Assembly: GCA_027924585.1 (NCBI GenBank)
Contig: BSBM01000964.1
Span: 3,208,001-3,272,000 of the forward strand
Length of the DNA: 64,000 nucleotides
Source of the DNA: Larix kaempferi
Taxonomy: Eukaryota > Streptophyta > Pinopsida > Pinales > Pinaceae
Direction of reading: 5' to 3'
Shown: piece by piece, positions 1 to 12,240 of the stretch
Layout of the letters: each line of letters starts with the position of its first letter
Position numbering within the stretch: the stretch's first letter is position 1
The notes under the pieces: generated by a model
Databases searched by the model: none
What the model saw: the letters and a program-made list of their open reading frames with translations, nothing else
What the model was told of the DNA's origin: nothing
Program-made: the position numbers and the translations under genes

Positions 1-570
1 CAATTGATTTTTACACAGGCGTCTATCCTCTATGGCTTGTAAAGAGAAAATAACATGATTCTGATTCATATACTCCTACGTAAGTTTTACTCTCAGTTGA
101 TCTATGTAGGCAGGTTTACTGCAAAAAGTATAGGGTTCCAGTTTCCTCGCAGAGTCTTACTGAGATTTGTACAGGGTTTTAGTTTCCTTCTTAATCGATC
201 TCATATGAAGAGTTTAGAGTTATATTTTTCCTCCTTAATTGATTTCATATGCAGAGTTACTGCTATTTGTACAGGGTTTTTAGTTTCCTTCTTAATCGAC
301 CTCATATGCAGAGTTTAGAGTTTTAAGTTTCCTCCTTAATCGATTTCATACGCCAAGTTACTGCGATTTGTACAGGGTTTTTAGTTTCCTTCTTAATCGA
401 TCTCATACGCAGATTTTAGAGTTTTAATTTTCCTCTTTAATCGATTTCATACGCACAGTTACCGCGATTTGTACAGGGTTTCTAGTTTCCCTCTTAATCA
501 ATCTTATACGCAGATTTTAGAGTTTTAAGTTTCCTCTTTAATCGATTTCATACGGATAGTTACTGCGATT
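1..570. repeat. Tandem satellite-like repeat, about 101-bp period
   Basis: A block built on the core 'GATTTGTACAGGG' recurs with starts near 158, 258, 359, 460 and 561, a period of 100-101 bp. Each unit is itself two related halves of about 50 bp, each holding a TTTCC(T/C)(T/C)CTTAATCGAT-like stretch followed by TCATACGCA. Copies before about 150 are more degenerate. The array is cut at 570 by the gypsy element. A short piece of the same unit resumes at 20423, which shows that the element landed inside a repeat unit. No coding potential is evident. Confidence 0.85.
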
Positions 571-2090
571 TTTGGTTCATTGTATTGTTCTTTAATTTTT
601 CAAGATAGACCCAGGTTTTGTGCACTTCAGGGAACCAACAAAACCCCTTTTCACCAGCCCTTTTGGCAACAGTCTATGTGCAAACTGAGGTCTCACCCGA
701 GGCGAAGTTATGGGGAGGTTGTGGAATCAGGTTTCCACAACCGGGTGATGTGCACTACAACGAAATAGAGGACTGCGCGAAGTCCTACTTCGCGACTGAT
801 ACTTATGTTATCGCGCACCGAAGGACTGCGCGCGATGGAACGACCGCTTAGCAATAGGACATTGCAACTTGGGACTGCGCTTTCTCTTCGACACTTAACC
901 AACTCAACAGACTTTACCTAGTGTAAGTTTATACATTCAAAAACATCTTAAACAGTAAACCTTGCAAGATTATACAATACGATGAACTACAAATGCGACT
1001 GCGCACTTCCGGTGCTGCGCCTCGTGGGAATCACACTCCACAGACTTCGTTGATTTAAGTGTTACCCTATTATCCTTTGCGTTCATCATGTTCAGAAATA
1101 CTTGCACAGTCATACTCATGCATACACATTCAACACTTAGCATATATTTCCATCAATCACTCTTATGGGGAATACATATAAAACACATATACATCCATTC
1201 ATAAGCAGGGATACATACATTCATAAGCAAGAACTTAATCATTCAACAAAGGAAACACACATTCACTCACATAACAAAGGGATTTAAGGTGGTTCACCCC
1301 TACGATGGGACCTACGTCCACAAGAACTGTTGTTTTATTATCAATGGGAATGGTTCAACAGTTCCAGTCTACGCACTCAGCTACAGACTCTCTTCTCTAT
1401 TCAATAGGTCTTTGCGCACATAGCTGCAGATCGTTTTTACAACAGTCTCTCAACAGAGATCAACTCGACTGAACAATAACCAAACAAATATTAATCATTT
1501 ACCTTACAAAATTTTCCTTTATATAGATCGTTCCCTGAGGTCACGTCTGTTACAATCATGGCGGGCTAAGCAAACCCTAAGGTACCCAAAATAGTGTGGT
1601 TACCCTGCTAACCAGATCTGTTAGGATACGATAATGACTCACCGTCATGGCAATTCTTTTGCGCTGTCTCTAGCTTCTGACATCTTATGACTGCGCGTGG
1701 TCACGTCACTTTCATCCCCTTTGTTAGATGCATGCCGATGGGTTGCTTTCATCCCGTCGTTCCTTCTCTAACAACTTCGTGCGCCCGGTTCACATGGTGC
1801 TGCCTTTGCTCGTGCGGCCAGTCGCTTTCCTTCTCCGCCACTCCTTACCTGCCTGTTGGGAATCTTAGAGTATCTTAACCAAAATAAATCACTGACCGAT
1901 CTCACTGGAAGCTTTACCCTTTTCCATCCAAAACTCTGCCATGATGAATCTTCATGGAGCTGGCACTTCACAGCTCTTGATCTCCGCAGCGCTGGCTCTT
2001 CTACTTTGTCGATGCTTTGGTGTGCTGTGACTTCGCAGCTCCCAAAACTGACTTGTCCAAAATTGTTTTAACTTGGGCTAGGCCGAGCAG
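571..2090 (-). repeat. 3' LTR of the large gypsy element
   Basis: It matches 18902-20422 along its whole length, with scattered substitutions. On the minus strand it follows a short purine-rich stretch (2091-2098, TTAGGGGA), the expected polypurine tract, which sits directly after the stop of the extra ORF. There are no genes inside; short open frames here are chance. Confidence 0.85.
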
Positions 2091-2101
2091 TCCCCTAACA
2101 C

Positions 2102-5017
2102 TTACATGTGGCTCCTCCTCGATCCACTCTCAGTAGGTTCACTAGGCTGCGCTTCTCCTTGTTGAGCGATCTTCGCAACAAATTCTTCATAAGTTGCGCT
2201 TAGCTTTGCAAATGTGTCTTTAGCTTCTTACTCAACTGCCTTGATGGTTTCCAACACTTCTGGTGACAAGTCTTCCGCAGCTTGTTCTTGTACTGTCGTC
2301 TCCGATGCATGGAGTTCCTGCAATTTCTCTTCAATCTTTTGTGAGATTGCAAGAGCTTCTTCTTATAGGGGCTATGTTTTTGCCGAAGTGTTAGCCTCCC
2401 TTTCTCTCAAAACTACTAGTTCCTTCTTTAGTTCCTTGACCTCCACAAATCATCGGAGTCTCTCTATTGTCGGTAGGATCTTCATCTATGCATTTAGAGC
2501 ATCTATCTCTGCTTGTGTTTGTTGTACACTGGTTTGGACCTGCAGCAGCTGTGGGTCCTCTTGGAGCGTGGTCCAAACTCTGGTTGCTTCATCCAGCAAG
2601 TTATGGCACTTAGCTATTTCCTTAGAGATATTTCTTGCGATAGCTCTCACTTCTGTTGTTCTAAATTCTGTTTGATCTGGTGGTGTATTTGGGAGATCTT
2701 GTGCTTCCAATTTGGCAATCTTTTCTTTGTAGTCTATCTCCATGTCATCCATTTCAGTTTTAAGATTTATGACTAATAAGCCGATGTTAATAATGGTGTG
2801 TATGAGCTCTCGCTGGTCATCACACTCTGGTATCTCTATGCAGATCGAAGCAATAGTCTGCGCTATCTTTTGGCATTGTTCATGCACACTTTCAAGCTCC
2901 TTAGCCTTCTTCTCACTTTCTTCATGCAACTATTTATAATTTGCCACTAAATTCTGTTGTTGGCTCACAATCACCATATCTTTGTCATGGATTTCCTCCA
3001 CAACCTACAGGTGCAAATTACGTAGGGCTTCTAGTGGTAACATGGCGATATAGATATCCACATGTGGTAGGCTCTTTGTGCATTCAACTAATTTGTCACT
3101 TGGAAAAATAATACTTAGTGGGTCCATGCGAACGATGCGTGGTCATGGTGCCATGGTTAGAGCCAAGGGATTTTTCTACTAAGTTGTGGCACCAGATCTT
3201 CCTTTTGAGTCAAAATCGCGAACCAAGTCTTTATGGACTTGTTCCAACTTCGCTGCTATGATTTGCAAGGTGGTCAGATTTTCTTTTAGACTCACTTGAA
3301 TCTCCTCATTTTTGTTGTCTTTTAGGGTGAGCATGTCTTCCAAATATGCACTAACCCTTCTCGTGATGATCTCATAATCATCATCATGCAACTGCACTTC
3401 AGATGGCGTCTTTGTGTCTTTTTGCTTCTTTTTCTGCCCTTTCTCTGGTATCGAGCTTTCTGGCTCCTTCCTTTTTTCTCTTGGTATGGTCTGAGCTTCG
3501 TCAGCTCCTTTATCTTTCTCTTCATTGGTTTTTTTAATGACCTTTGTTGGGCTCTGAGTACTTTCATCTGAGTCTAAGTCGATGACCATCATCCCCTTGA
3601 CCTTCCATTCGTCTAACCACTCCTTCATGATTAGATCAATAACCGCTTCGTCCAGGTGATAGTTCCCTGCAAACCATTCTAGATTCTTTTTTGTGCCTTT
3701 GGTGAAATATAAATGAAATGCATGTCATCTTTAAAATTCAAAGTGTGGATATATTTTGTCATTACCTCCTTGGAGAAGCGTGGTGTGTTAACGATGACAT
3801 TGCATAACTGTTCAAAATATGTGAGGAATACTTCATTTGAGGCACACTATTAGTCTATCTTCAGAGTTTCCTAGAGATTTTCATATTTGGGTCCTCGAAA
3901 ATCCTAGATGAGAGAGGAAAGACCGACATAATGCTTTGGTTCCTTCCAGCCTACAAAGCCGATCAACACCATTAGCCAACTATAATGGAAGGTTGTGCCA
4001 TTGATTTGAGTGTCGTAGACATCGTCCAGGAACTCGTTCAACAGATACTGAGACCAATTAAACCTTACTCCCTACGTTGTCTTCGCAGTGAGGTGAATTT
4101 CTCCAGCTGGTACTTCTGTTGGTAAATTGCCGTCCACAAGAATTTCCCTCCAAGCAACTGTACTAAAAACTGCGTTGCATCATCTTTTAGGTCATATGTG
4201 ATGAAACCTCATTTTCCTTTCAGAATGTTAAATTCCTCCTTCATCTGCGCGGCGATCTCTTTGTCCCTGGTTTTACTCAAAAAGAACTTTTTAGGGTCGT
4301 CACCTCGCTTACGTAGTCCTGTGATCCTATGGATCAAGTCTATGGTGAGATCAACATTCTTGTCCTTCCATAAGTAGCCTTGGTGTGTGTGCCATATCAT
4401 TGTGTGGAAAACCATGTTGAGTTTGGCACTCCCATCGAAGTGTGGGATCCGCAACAGGTTCAAAATCCCTGAGTCCACGACTTTGGAAAGCCATCTCTAC
4501 GCTACCAGCAATGGATTATTCTTCACGTCCATCTTTCGACACATATATCTGTCTCACTGAAACTGACGGTACTTTGGCTCGTCAGGCTCCTTGAGATTTT
4601 GTAGCAAGTCATAGTCTTCAAACTTGCAATCTGGGAGCTTGCCTAACAAATCTTCGTGTGGTTTGACATGACTAGACATCGACGAAAGCGGTATCTCATA
4701 CTTGACATTTCTGGAAAGCTTCAAGGCTGGTGCATCTGGTGCTCGTAGAGAGAGATATAGATTGGTCTTAAGTATATGGGAAGCCTTGTATCTGCTGGTG
4801 GGGCATCTAGTTTCTTAGGCCCTATTATTTTCATCTTTGATGTTTCAACTGCAGGTTCCTTCCCCTTGTGCTACATTGTTGTAGGGTGGCGTGGTGAACA
4901 ATGATACCGCTGGCCTTTTTCTGGAATGGACTTCTTCGTAGGGGTTTTCATCAACCCTTCGGTCCTAGCTTGTTCGAATTCATGCAACACCTCGTCTAGA
5001 GTAGACTCTTCAGACAT
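2102..5017 (-). pseudogene. Additional ORF (aORF) of the gypsy element, between integrase and 3' LTR
   Basis: Reading on the minus strand starts at an ATG (5015-5017, protein start MSEESTLDEVLHEFEQ) and runs to a TAA at 2102-2104. The span is exactly 972 codons. Several stops and at least one pair of compensating frameshifts break it: the open pieces 3179-3628 and 2486-2929 are in the start frame, while 4209-4478 is in another. The first half has a globular-looking segment with aromatic-rich stretches (around 3950-4560). A lysine/glutamate-rich linker lies near 3390-3570, and 2210-2930 is strongly charged with heptad-like spacing, probably a coiled coil. The copia element is inserted 137 bp upstream of the start. 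Tat-type gypsy elements are known to carry extra ORFs in this place; I do not recognise a function for this one. It could be a structural or trafficking protein. Confidence 0.65.
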
Positions 5018-5154
5018 TCACTTACAGTGCGAATATGAGCTCAAGAAAATCTATGAATTTGCTGAAATACTTAGGCATGAAAATCGTGCTAACCGAATCA
5101 CTGTGTAAGATGTGGTATTTATAGGCACTGGAATCCTTACCCATTTCCCTTAAC

Positions 5155-5703
5155 TGTTAGATTTTGAGCATTAATTCAATATGATCTAGGATCTTATCTG
5201 AGAGAATAACAAGCACATCATATCAATCATAAGAGACAAGCACAAGAGACAATAGGCATAGCGTTTCCGTAGGAAAAACCAAGAAGGTGAAAAACCCCGC
5301 AACTTCCTTGGAGATAGAAAGAGCAATGATACAAAACCCAAGTACAAGAGATAGTCTCCTTAGCAGCTTCTCCTCATCCACTAGTGCGCATCACTCAAGT
5401 GAGAGATAGATGAGTAAGTGAATGATCAAATAGAGTGACACCCTCACTCTATTTATACACAACTCAACTTGCCTAATAACCTAATAGGGTCAACTTCTCT
5501 AGGAGAGTCTAATAACCCATGGTAACTCATCTCAGGGCCGACCCCACACTTGATGGTCTAATAACCCATCTTGTATAAGTTACGACACTTGCGACACTTG
5601 TAAATACAAATGACAACACTTCCGTACAGAGGAATAATAACCTCTCTGTAGGGATACAATATACATATATGAAATACATTCTTAAGTTACATATACATCA
5701 ACA
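5155..5703 (-). repeat. 3' LTR of nested copia element
   Basis: It starts TGTTAG and ends CAACA on the plus strand. It pairs with 11160-11708, same length with no net gaps. A purine tract AAGAGGGAG (minus strand, 5704-5712) lies immediately inside it. Confidence 0.95.
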
Positions 5704-6580
5704 CTCCCTCTTAACTAGGAAGGTATTTCTCGACACAAGTCTTCTTCTCTTGATCATCAAATCATCGTCATCAGATAATCACCATCGTAACATTGTCATC
5801 GTCACTACTGCTATCTCAATCAATCTCCAATATACTCATCATAGGAATTTCTACAGAGCCAGCCCTTTTTCATGCTAGTTGTAGGCTTAGCCTCCATGTA
5901 GGTCTTCATCATCTCTGCGAGCAAGCCATCAAATAAGTACACCTCAGGACTGATTACACTGCCTCTGCAAAACCTACAAGATCTCCCAGGACTGATTACA
6001 CTACCTCTACAAAACTTGCAAGAGCATCTTAGGACCGATTATATGCCTCTACAAAACCTATGTACCATACTATCACCTCATCGTATTCATATCATCGTCA
6101 TCATCCACGAAGCACAACCCAGATGCACATCACACAACACTTATATACACCGGCATGGGTATGGCTCAGCACTTACATCACGACCATGGGAGGACCTACC
6201 TACTACCATGTCAGAAGGGCTTGGCAATTACATCAATGACCATGGGAGGACCTACTTGCCACCATGTCAAAAAATCCTGGCAATTACATCAACGACCATG
6301 GGAGGACCTACCTGCCACCATGTCAGAAAATCCCTCCCAACCCTTACATCTCACTATGGGAGGACATACCTACCACCATGTGAGAATGGCCCAGCCCTTA
6401 CATCTGCACCATGGGAGGACCTACCTACCACCATGTGAGAATGGCCCCAGCCCTTACATATACATCATAGGAGGACATAACTACCACTATGTGAGAATGG
6501 TTCCAACCCTTACATCTACACCATAGGAGGACCTACCTACCACTATCTGAGAATGGCTCAGGTACATCTATGTCTCCGGA
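5704..6580 (-). repeat. Copia 3' untranslated region with two minisatellites
   Basis: Between RNase H and the polypurine tract lie two tandem arrays. At 5946-6060 there are about three copies of a 42-43-bp unit starting AGGACTGATTACACT. At 6183-6560 there are seven copies of a 55-58-bp unit starting ACCATGGGAGGACCTACC (starts 6183, 6239, 6295, 6353, 6408, 6464, 6519). The plus-strand open frames across 6016-6526 are a side effect of this array and are not taken as genes. Confidence 0.85.
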
Positions 6581-6584
6581 CTCA

Positions 6585-7300
6585 TCACTTCCCTTTAGAG
6601 GGAATCTTGATCTGAAGTACACCAAGTCTCTCTCTGAAGTATTCAAACTTCACTCTGGCCAACGGCTTGGTCAACACATTGGCTATCTGCTCGTCCATCG
6701 CAACATACAGGAGCTTCATTGCTCCTCTCTGCACCATATACCTAATATAGTGATATTTGATCTTGATGTGTTTCGACCTGTCATGGAACATCGGGTTCTC
6801 AGATAGCTTCACACAACTTTGGTTGTCACAAAAGATACCAGTAGAATCCAACAGGAGATCAAATAACTTAGACAGTAGCTTCCTAATCCATACTACCTCA
6901 CAACGAGCCAAACAAGCTACAACATACTCTGCTCCGGCTATACTCAGTGCCACACAAGACTACTTCGTACTAAACTAAGAGATCACACCCGATCCCATAC
7001 TGAAGTAGCACCCAAAAGTGCTCTTCCTATCTGCAGCACTGCCTGCCCAATATGAATCAACATAACCCTCTAGCTTAAACTTTTGATTCACATCATACTT
7101 AAGCCCATAATCAACCGTACCCTTTAGGTACCTTAGAATATGCTTTACAACAACCAGGTGAACACTTCTCGGATCCGTCAGGAACTGGATCAATGTGTTC
7201 ACCACAAAGCAAATATCTCGTCTCATGTTCATCAGGTACATCAAGGTCCCAATCATCTGATGATACACGTAATATCAACCAGCTCAGATGAAGCATCACA
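6585..7300 (-). pseudogene. Copia RNase H domain (C-terminal pol), broken
   Basis: The minus-strand frames 6975-7268 and 6585-6953 encode the tail of copia pol. The first has the connection-type segment MIGTLMYLMNMRRDICF, then LRYLKGT. The second has the RNase H block with CDNQS, then HDRSKHI and a degenerate version of the ADxLTKPL motif (ANVLTKPL). A stop separates the two and a frameshift near 7265-7270 separates them from RT. The protein would normally end shortly after TKPL, as here. It is a non-functional relic of RNA-DNA hybrid degradation during reverse transcription. Confidence 0.9.
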
Positions 7301-8400
7301 TAGAAGCTTCAGGTTTGATGCCATAGGTGTGGCCATGGCCTTGTAGTCCATCATCCCGAACCTCTTCAGGATCTCTACTGCATAATTCCCTTGTCCAAGG
7401 AAGATCCCATCTACACTCTGCCACACCTCCATGCCTAGAAAGTAGTGCATCATACCAAGTCCTTCATCTCAAACTTGGCGGCAAGCTTCCTCTTTGTGTC
7501 GGCAATCAATCTATCCTCAGCTGTCACAACCAGGTCATCCACATTCAATAGTAGTATCACTGGATTGCCTTCCTCAACCTTGTAGTAAAGGTTGGAATTT
7601 TCTTTACTCTTAGTAAATCCCAAGCTGGATAGGAAGCTGTCTATCCTACCAGACCAAGTTCTAGGAGCTTGCTTCAAGCCATACAAGGCTTTCTTCAACC
7701 TGCACACATATGACTCCCTGTCATGTGTCTCAAAACCAACTGGCTGTTCCACATACACTTCCTCTTCGACTACACCATTGAAGAAAGTTGTCTTGACATC
7801 CATATGGTGTATCTTCCATTTCATCACTGCAGCCAGAGAAAGTACTGATCTAATGGAAGTGTATCTGGCTACAAGAGAAAAAGTCTCTTCATAATCTATC
7901 CCCTCTTTCTGGGAGAAGCCATGAGCTACAAACCTTGCTTTATATTTCTCTATGCTACCATCTGTAGCATGCTTGATCTTATAGATCCACTTGGAATTCA
8001 CAACAGACTTCCCTTCAGGTCTTGGGACCACATCCCAAACATCATTCTTCATGATCGACTGGTATTCCTTGACCATGGCATCCTTCCATTCTTTTTTTTC
8101 GACTGCTTCTTCATAACTGGAAGGTTCTCTGTTCATAATATCACAAAGTAAGGAAACATAGCTGGTATGTGACGTAGTCCTTTTTATTTCTCTGTGTTCT
8201 TCCTCTGGAATACCATACCTTTCTACTTCTTGGATGAGCTCTCTAGCCCATGCTGGTTTCCTTTTGTGAGAGTTCTTCTCACGGGGTGGATCTACAGGTT
8301 CTTGTGGATCTTCTATCTCACGATCTTCTTCTGGAATAACTTCATTCATGGTGGTGTCTTGTGTTCTGGGTATTATTGATGAATGCTGAGTCTTCATCAA
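7253..8400 (-). pseudogene. Copia reverse transcriptase (RVT_2 type), broken
   Basis: The open frame 7450-8400 holds the copia RT: the entry motif VDPP, WKDAMVKEYQSI, WIYKIKHATDGSIEKYKARFVA, the HMDVKTTFFNG block, YVEQPVGF, LKKALYGLKQAPR, then the catalytic box. The catalytic tetrad reads NVDD (residues LLNVDDLV) where family members have YVDD, so the tyrosine is replaced by asparagine. A frameshift near 7452 moves the continuation (MMHYFLGMEVW onwards, 7253-7453) into another frame. It overlaps the end of the integrase frame slightly, as expected for one polyprotein disturbed by a frameshift. Confidence 0.93.
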
Positions 8401-9478
8401 AAGTTACATCCCTGCTAATATCAATCTTCTTGAACCCTGGAAAGTATATTCTGTAAGCCTTCGAGCTTTCACTGTATCCCACAAAGATGCCATTCTCTCT
8501 TGAGGGATCTAGCTTTGTCCTCTTTTCCTTTGGAATGTGTGTGTACATTGGACAACCAAATATTCTGAGATGGCTAACTTCTGTCTTCTTCCTAGTGAAC
8601 ACTTCTTCTGGTGTTTTGTTGTCAAGTATCTTATGAGGTGTTCTATTTTGCACATATACAACTGTCCTTATTGCTTCTGCCCATAGGTGCATAGGTTGAT
8701 CTTGGTCATGAAGCGTTTCCCTAGCTGCTTCCATGATATTTTTATTCTTTCTTTCTACAACCCCATTTTGTTGTGGATTGTAAGGAGTAGTCAACTCCCT
8801 CTTAATCCCTGGGTCACTGCATAGCTTATTGAAGTCTCTTGAAGTAAATTCTCCACCATTGTGGGATCTAAAGATCTTGATCTTCTTATCAGTTTGATTT
8901 TCTATCAAGGTTTTGAATTCCTTGAACTTATCAAACACTTCATCTTTGTTCTTCAAGAAATAAACCCAAGTCTTCCTAGAGAAATCATCAATGAAGGAAA
9001 CATAATATACATACCCACTCAGAGAGCTGGAAGACATTGGACCACATACATCAGAGTGAATAATCTCCAAAATTCCTTTTGCTTTGCTTTCACTACTTGG
9101 AAATGTCTTCTTTGTGTTCTTTCCTTTTGCACATCCTTTGCAAATACCTTCATGCTTTGATTGGATTTCAGGAAGACCCTCTACTGCTTTGCTTGCTATT
9201 GGAAGTGCTCTATAGTGCCCATGAGCAAGCCTTCTATGCCAAAGTTCACTTGGCTCCATGGATTCATGTACCATGGCATGTTCAGGTTGCCCCTTTAATT
9301 TGTAGAATCCTTCCTCTTGCTCTCCAATCACCACTGCATCATCAATGGTTTTACCTTTTGGCCACATGAGTACTTGGCCATCTACAAATGCAACCCTTGT
9401 CCCCTTTGCATCCATAGCAGATATGGAGAGAATATTTTTCTTGAGACCTGGAACATATAATATCTCTTTCATCTTCAT
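8342..9478 (-). pseudogene. Copia GAG-pre-integrase and integrase
   Basis: This is an open 378-codon segment. It begins with the pre-integrase region, includes the zinc-binding HHCC (LWHRRLAHGH, then CKGCAKGK), and continues into the catalytic core with IHSDVCGPM. The second catalytic aspartate is missing: the motif that is normally SDNGGEF reads SHNGGEF. The catalytic glutamate remains (NGVVERKN). The C-terminal part has HLRIFGCPMY and IFVGYSESSKAYRIYFP, typical of copia integrases. A stop (CAG to TAG type, at about 9533) separates it from the protease frame upstream. Confidence 0.93.
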
Positions 9479-9532
9479 AGGTTTTCTAGAGTCTAGCTTA
9501 TAGGAGGCTTCACCACTTCCTTTTATTGGATA

Positions 9533-10592
9533 CTAGTAGTCATCCCCAAGTTTCACCTTATTTGGTGATTCATGTTCAAATAGTTTCACAAAGGATCCCT
9601 TAAATCCTATCATATGATTGGAATCCCCACTATCTATAAGCCAATCATTGCTTCCATGAGCAATAGTACCAGTGAGGGAAGAAATCAAAACATACTCTTC
9701 ATCACTTGAAGAATCTTCACTTTCTTCCCAATCCCTCTTCCCGGGAGGTTCATCATCCTCTGTAGTGTGAGCATGATGTCTTCTTTTTCTTGTGGGGACC
9801 ATCTGTATTGTTTCAGGGACAATCCCTGGCATAGTGCCCCTTTTCATCACATGTAAAGCATCGGTCATTGGATGTGTTTCTTTGAGATCGAAAGCTACCC
9901 CTTCGGTTCTGATTGTGGTGCTTTTCTTTCTTACTATGGGGATGTCCCTTCTTATCATCATACTTCTTGGAGTGTGTTGTGAGAGCTTGGTCTTCATTCC
10001 CCATTTATCTTCTCGAGCTATGATTCGAGCTTCTTCTTATGAGCATTCTTCCCACAGCCTACTGAATGTGATAAGTTTCCTCCTAGCACAAATTTGTTGG
10101 ATGAAGGAATCCCATGACCTAGGAAGGCCATTAAGAGTGGCCATTACCACTTCTCCAATATCTATATCTTCTCCCACAGCTTCAAGCTGTTCTTTTATCT
10201 GGAAGACCCTTGAGAAATAGGACTACATGGTCTCTGCATTCTGGATCTTGATATTCTTTAATTGATTCCTCAAGTTCATATTCCGATTTATGTTCTTCCT
10301 TTAAAATAGCTTGGTCAAGGAATCAAATATCTCCTTAGGTGTATTTAGAGATGACACATGTAGTATGAGATGGTCTTTGATAGAATCAGCAATGATTCTC
10401 TTAGCTTTGACCAAGTTCCTCTTATGTAAGGCCTTAGCCTCTTCTCCCTCTGGGATAGGGACCTCTTCACTTATGTAGGTGTCCAATTCATTTTCTTCGA
10501 GGATTAACCCAGTCCTATACTTCCATGCTCAGAAGTTATCAGCCCCTTCAAGCTTATCCTCAAGCTTGGTGTGGTGAGACATCTTAAAGAGT
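9533..10592 (-). pseudogene. Copia gag, zinc knuckle and protease, broken
   Basis: On the minus strand a gag starts near 10580 (MSHHTKLEDKLEGADNF). It carries gag helices (10301-10486, with IIADSIKDHLILHVSS), then LNGLPRSWDSFIQQI near 10100-10150. A CX2CX4HX4C zinc knuckle (CFTCDEKGHYARDC) lies in the frame 9813-10004. The aspartic protease (WLIDSGDSNHMI, near 9615-9650) lies in the neighbouring frame 9533-9997. At least three stops and one frameshift break it. The order and spacing are normal for copia. Confidence 0.88.
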
Positions 10593-11147
10593 AATTCAAA
10601 TGCAAATAGAAAATTTATTAGTTCTTACAACTTGATTTGCTGAAAACTAGATATGGAGTTGGATTAGGGTTTGTCAAAGAAACCCTAAAAATTCAAACTT
10701 TGAATTTCAAACTTCTGAAAGAATAGAAAGATGCGCCTTGCTGAGATGATCAAGCCGGTATACTCAGAATTTGAAAACTGCAAATTTTCACCCCTCGAAA
10801 TTGCTTATGAAACTTCTGGATTCACTTAGCACGACCCTGAATTAGGGTTTAACTTTCCTGGAGCTTCACCCAACCAAAAAATTCGATCCAAAGCTCCAAA
10901 ATTCGATTTTTTCAGAGGAGCTTCCATATGTGGTCTCAAATTTCAGAAATTCCAATTTTTGCAAAAACCCTAAGTTTTAGGTCAAAAACTGAAAGTGCTT
11001 AGAACTGAATTATGTTTCGGCAGAAAGATGCACCCTTGCAAGGAGAGTCAATCTAGCCTCCTGCCTTTGAATATCTATGGAGATAAACCCAACAAAAAAA
11101 AAGAAGCCCTAGCTTTCACAACTACACAGTGTCTTCTTCTCAGGTTA

Positions 11148-11159
11148 GCTTTGATACCA
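11148..11159 (-). other. Primer-binding site of nested copia element
   Basis: The minus strand reads TGGTATCAAAGC directly after the 5' LTR. It matches the 3' end of initiator tRNA-Met with one change (usual TGGTATCAGAGC). The 5' leader between here and gag is about 550 bp with no gene. Confidence 0.9.
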
Positions 11160-11708
11160 TGTTAGATTTTGAGCATTAATTCAATATGATCTAGGATCTT
11201 ATCTGAGAGAATAACAAGCACAGCATATCAATCATAAGAGACAAGCACAAGAGACAATCGACATAGAGTTTCCTCGGGGAAAACCAAGAAGGTGAAAAAC
11301 CCCGCAACTTCCTCAGAGATAGAAAGAGCAATAATACAAAACCCAAGTACAAGAGATAGTCTCCTTAGCAGCTTCTCCTCCTCCACTAGTGGGCATCACT
11401 CAACTGAGATGTAGATGAGTAAGTGAATGATCAAATAGAGTTACATCCTCACTCTATTTATACACAACTTGACTTTCCTAATAACCTAATAGGCCCGACT
11501 TCTCTAGGAGAGTTTAATAACCCATGGTAACACATCTCAGGGCCCACCCCACACTTGGTGGTCTAATAACCCATCTTGTATAAGTTACGACACTTGCAAC
11601 ACTTGTAAATACAAATGACGACGCTTTCGTATAGAGGAATAATAACCTCTCTGTAGGGATACAATATACATATATGAAATACATTCCGAAGTTACATATA
11701 TAGAAACA
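11160..11708 (-). repeat. 5' LTR of nested copia element
   Basis: It pairs with 5155-5703. It is adjacent to the PBS and followed on the right by the TTAAC duplication. Confidence 0.95.
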
Positions 11709-12240
11709 TTAACAATTAGATTAGCATTAAAATCTATGACCATTCGGAAAAATCTCAGCAAAATCCATGTACTTTCCTGCCTTAACTACACCTTCAACAG
11801 GTGATTCCTCTTGAAATGCGGAAATGGGTAATTTCCAAAACACTATCTAATGGTCATTTTTCGGATCTAACGGCTATATTGGTGTGTTGTGTCGAACACC
11901 GCGGACGGTTTGTCACCGCTCCCATCGTGGTGTTGTATTTCATCGTGCTGGACTTTGCATCATTCCTTTTGTATTTGATCTGCACAGCTACATTTTGAAC
12001 TTTGCATCTGCGCGCTTCTACTCCTCTTTTCTTTTTTTTCTTTTCTCTCTCTCTTTCTGTTTTTTTAGTCTACGTGGCGTCACTTCTCTACTAGTGCTAT
12101 GCGGTAGATACATCCTTTCCATCGAACTTCGCGAATCGAAACAAAACTATGTACAGACTCTGCTCAATTTCTACTGCTCAATTTCAACTATACTTGACAC
12201 CTAGAAATTTCCTTCTCTTCTGATCACTGAGGGATCTGTG
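11709..12240. other. Gypsy spacer between integrase and aORF
   Basis: This is non-coding DNA of the large gypsy element, now cut by the copia insertion. It has a pyrimidine-rich stretch near 12030-12065 and no recognisable gene. Confidence 0.6.

Larger units (their letters stand above)
5155..11708 (-). mobile_element. Full-length Ty1/copia retrotransposon, nested, decayed
   Basis: The two 549-bp LTRs differ at about 38 positions by hand count (about 93% identical). They begin and end TG/CA and are flanked by a perfect TTAAC duplication (5150-5154 and 11709-11713). The minus-strand order is LTR, PBS, gag, protease, integrase, RT, RNase H, repeat-rich 3' region, polypurine tract, LTR, the copia order. 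Coding regions carry stops, frameshifts and lost catalytic residues. The element interrupts the gypsy internal region, so it is younger than that element, in line with its lower LTR divergence. Confidence 0.95.

Noticed and set aside
6016-6526. Overlapping plus-strand frames with repeated GRTYLPPC-like words
   Set aside because: They arise from the non-coding 56-bp minisatellite; the unit is not a multiple of three and the frame drifts.
7592-9369. Plus-strand frames of 60-100 codons across the copia pol region
   Set aside because: They are antisense to well-recognised RT and integrase on the minus strand.
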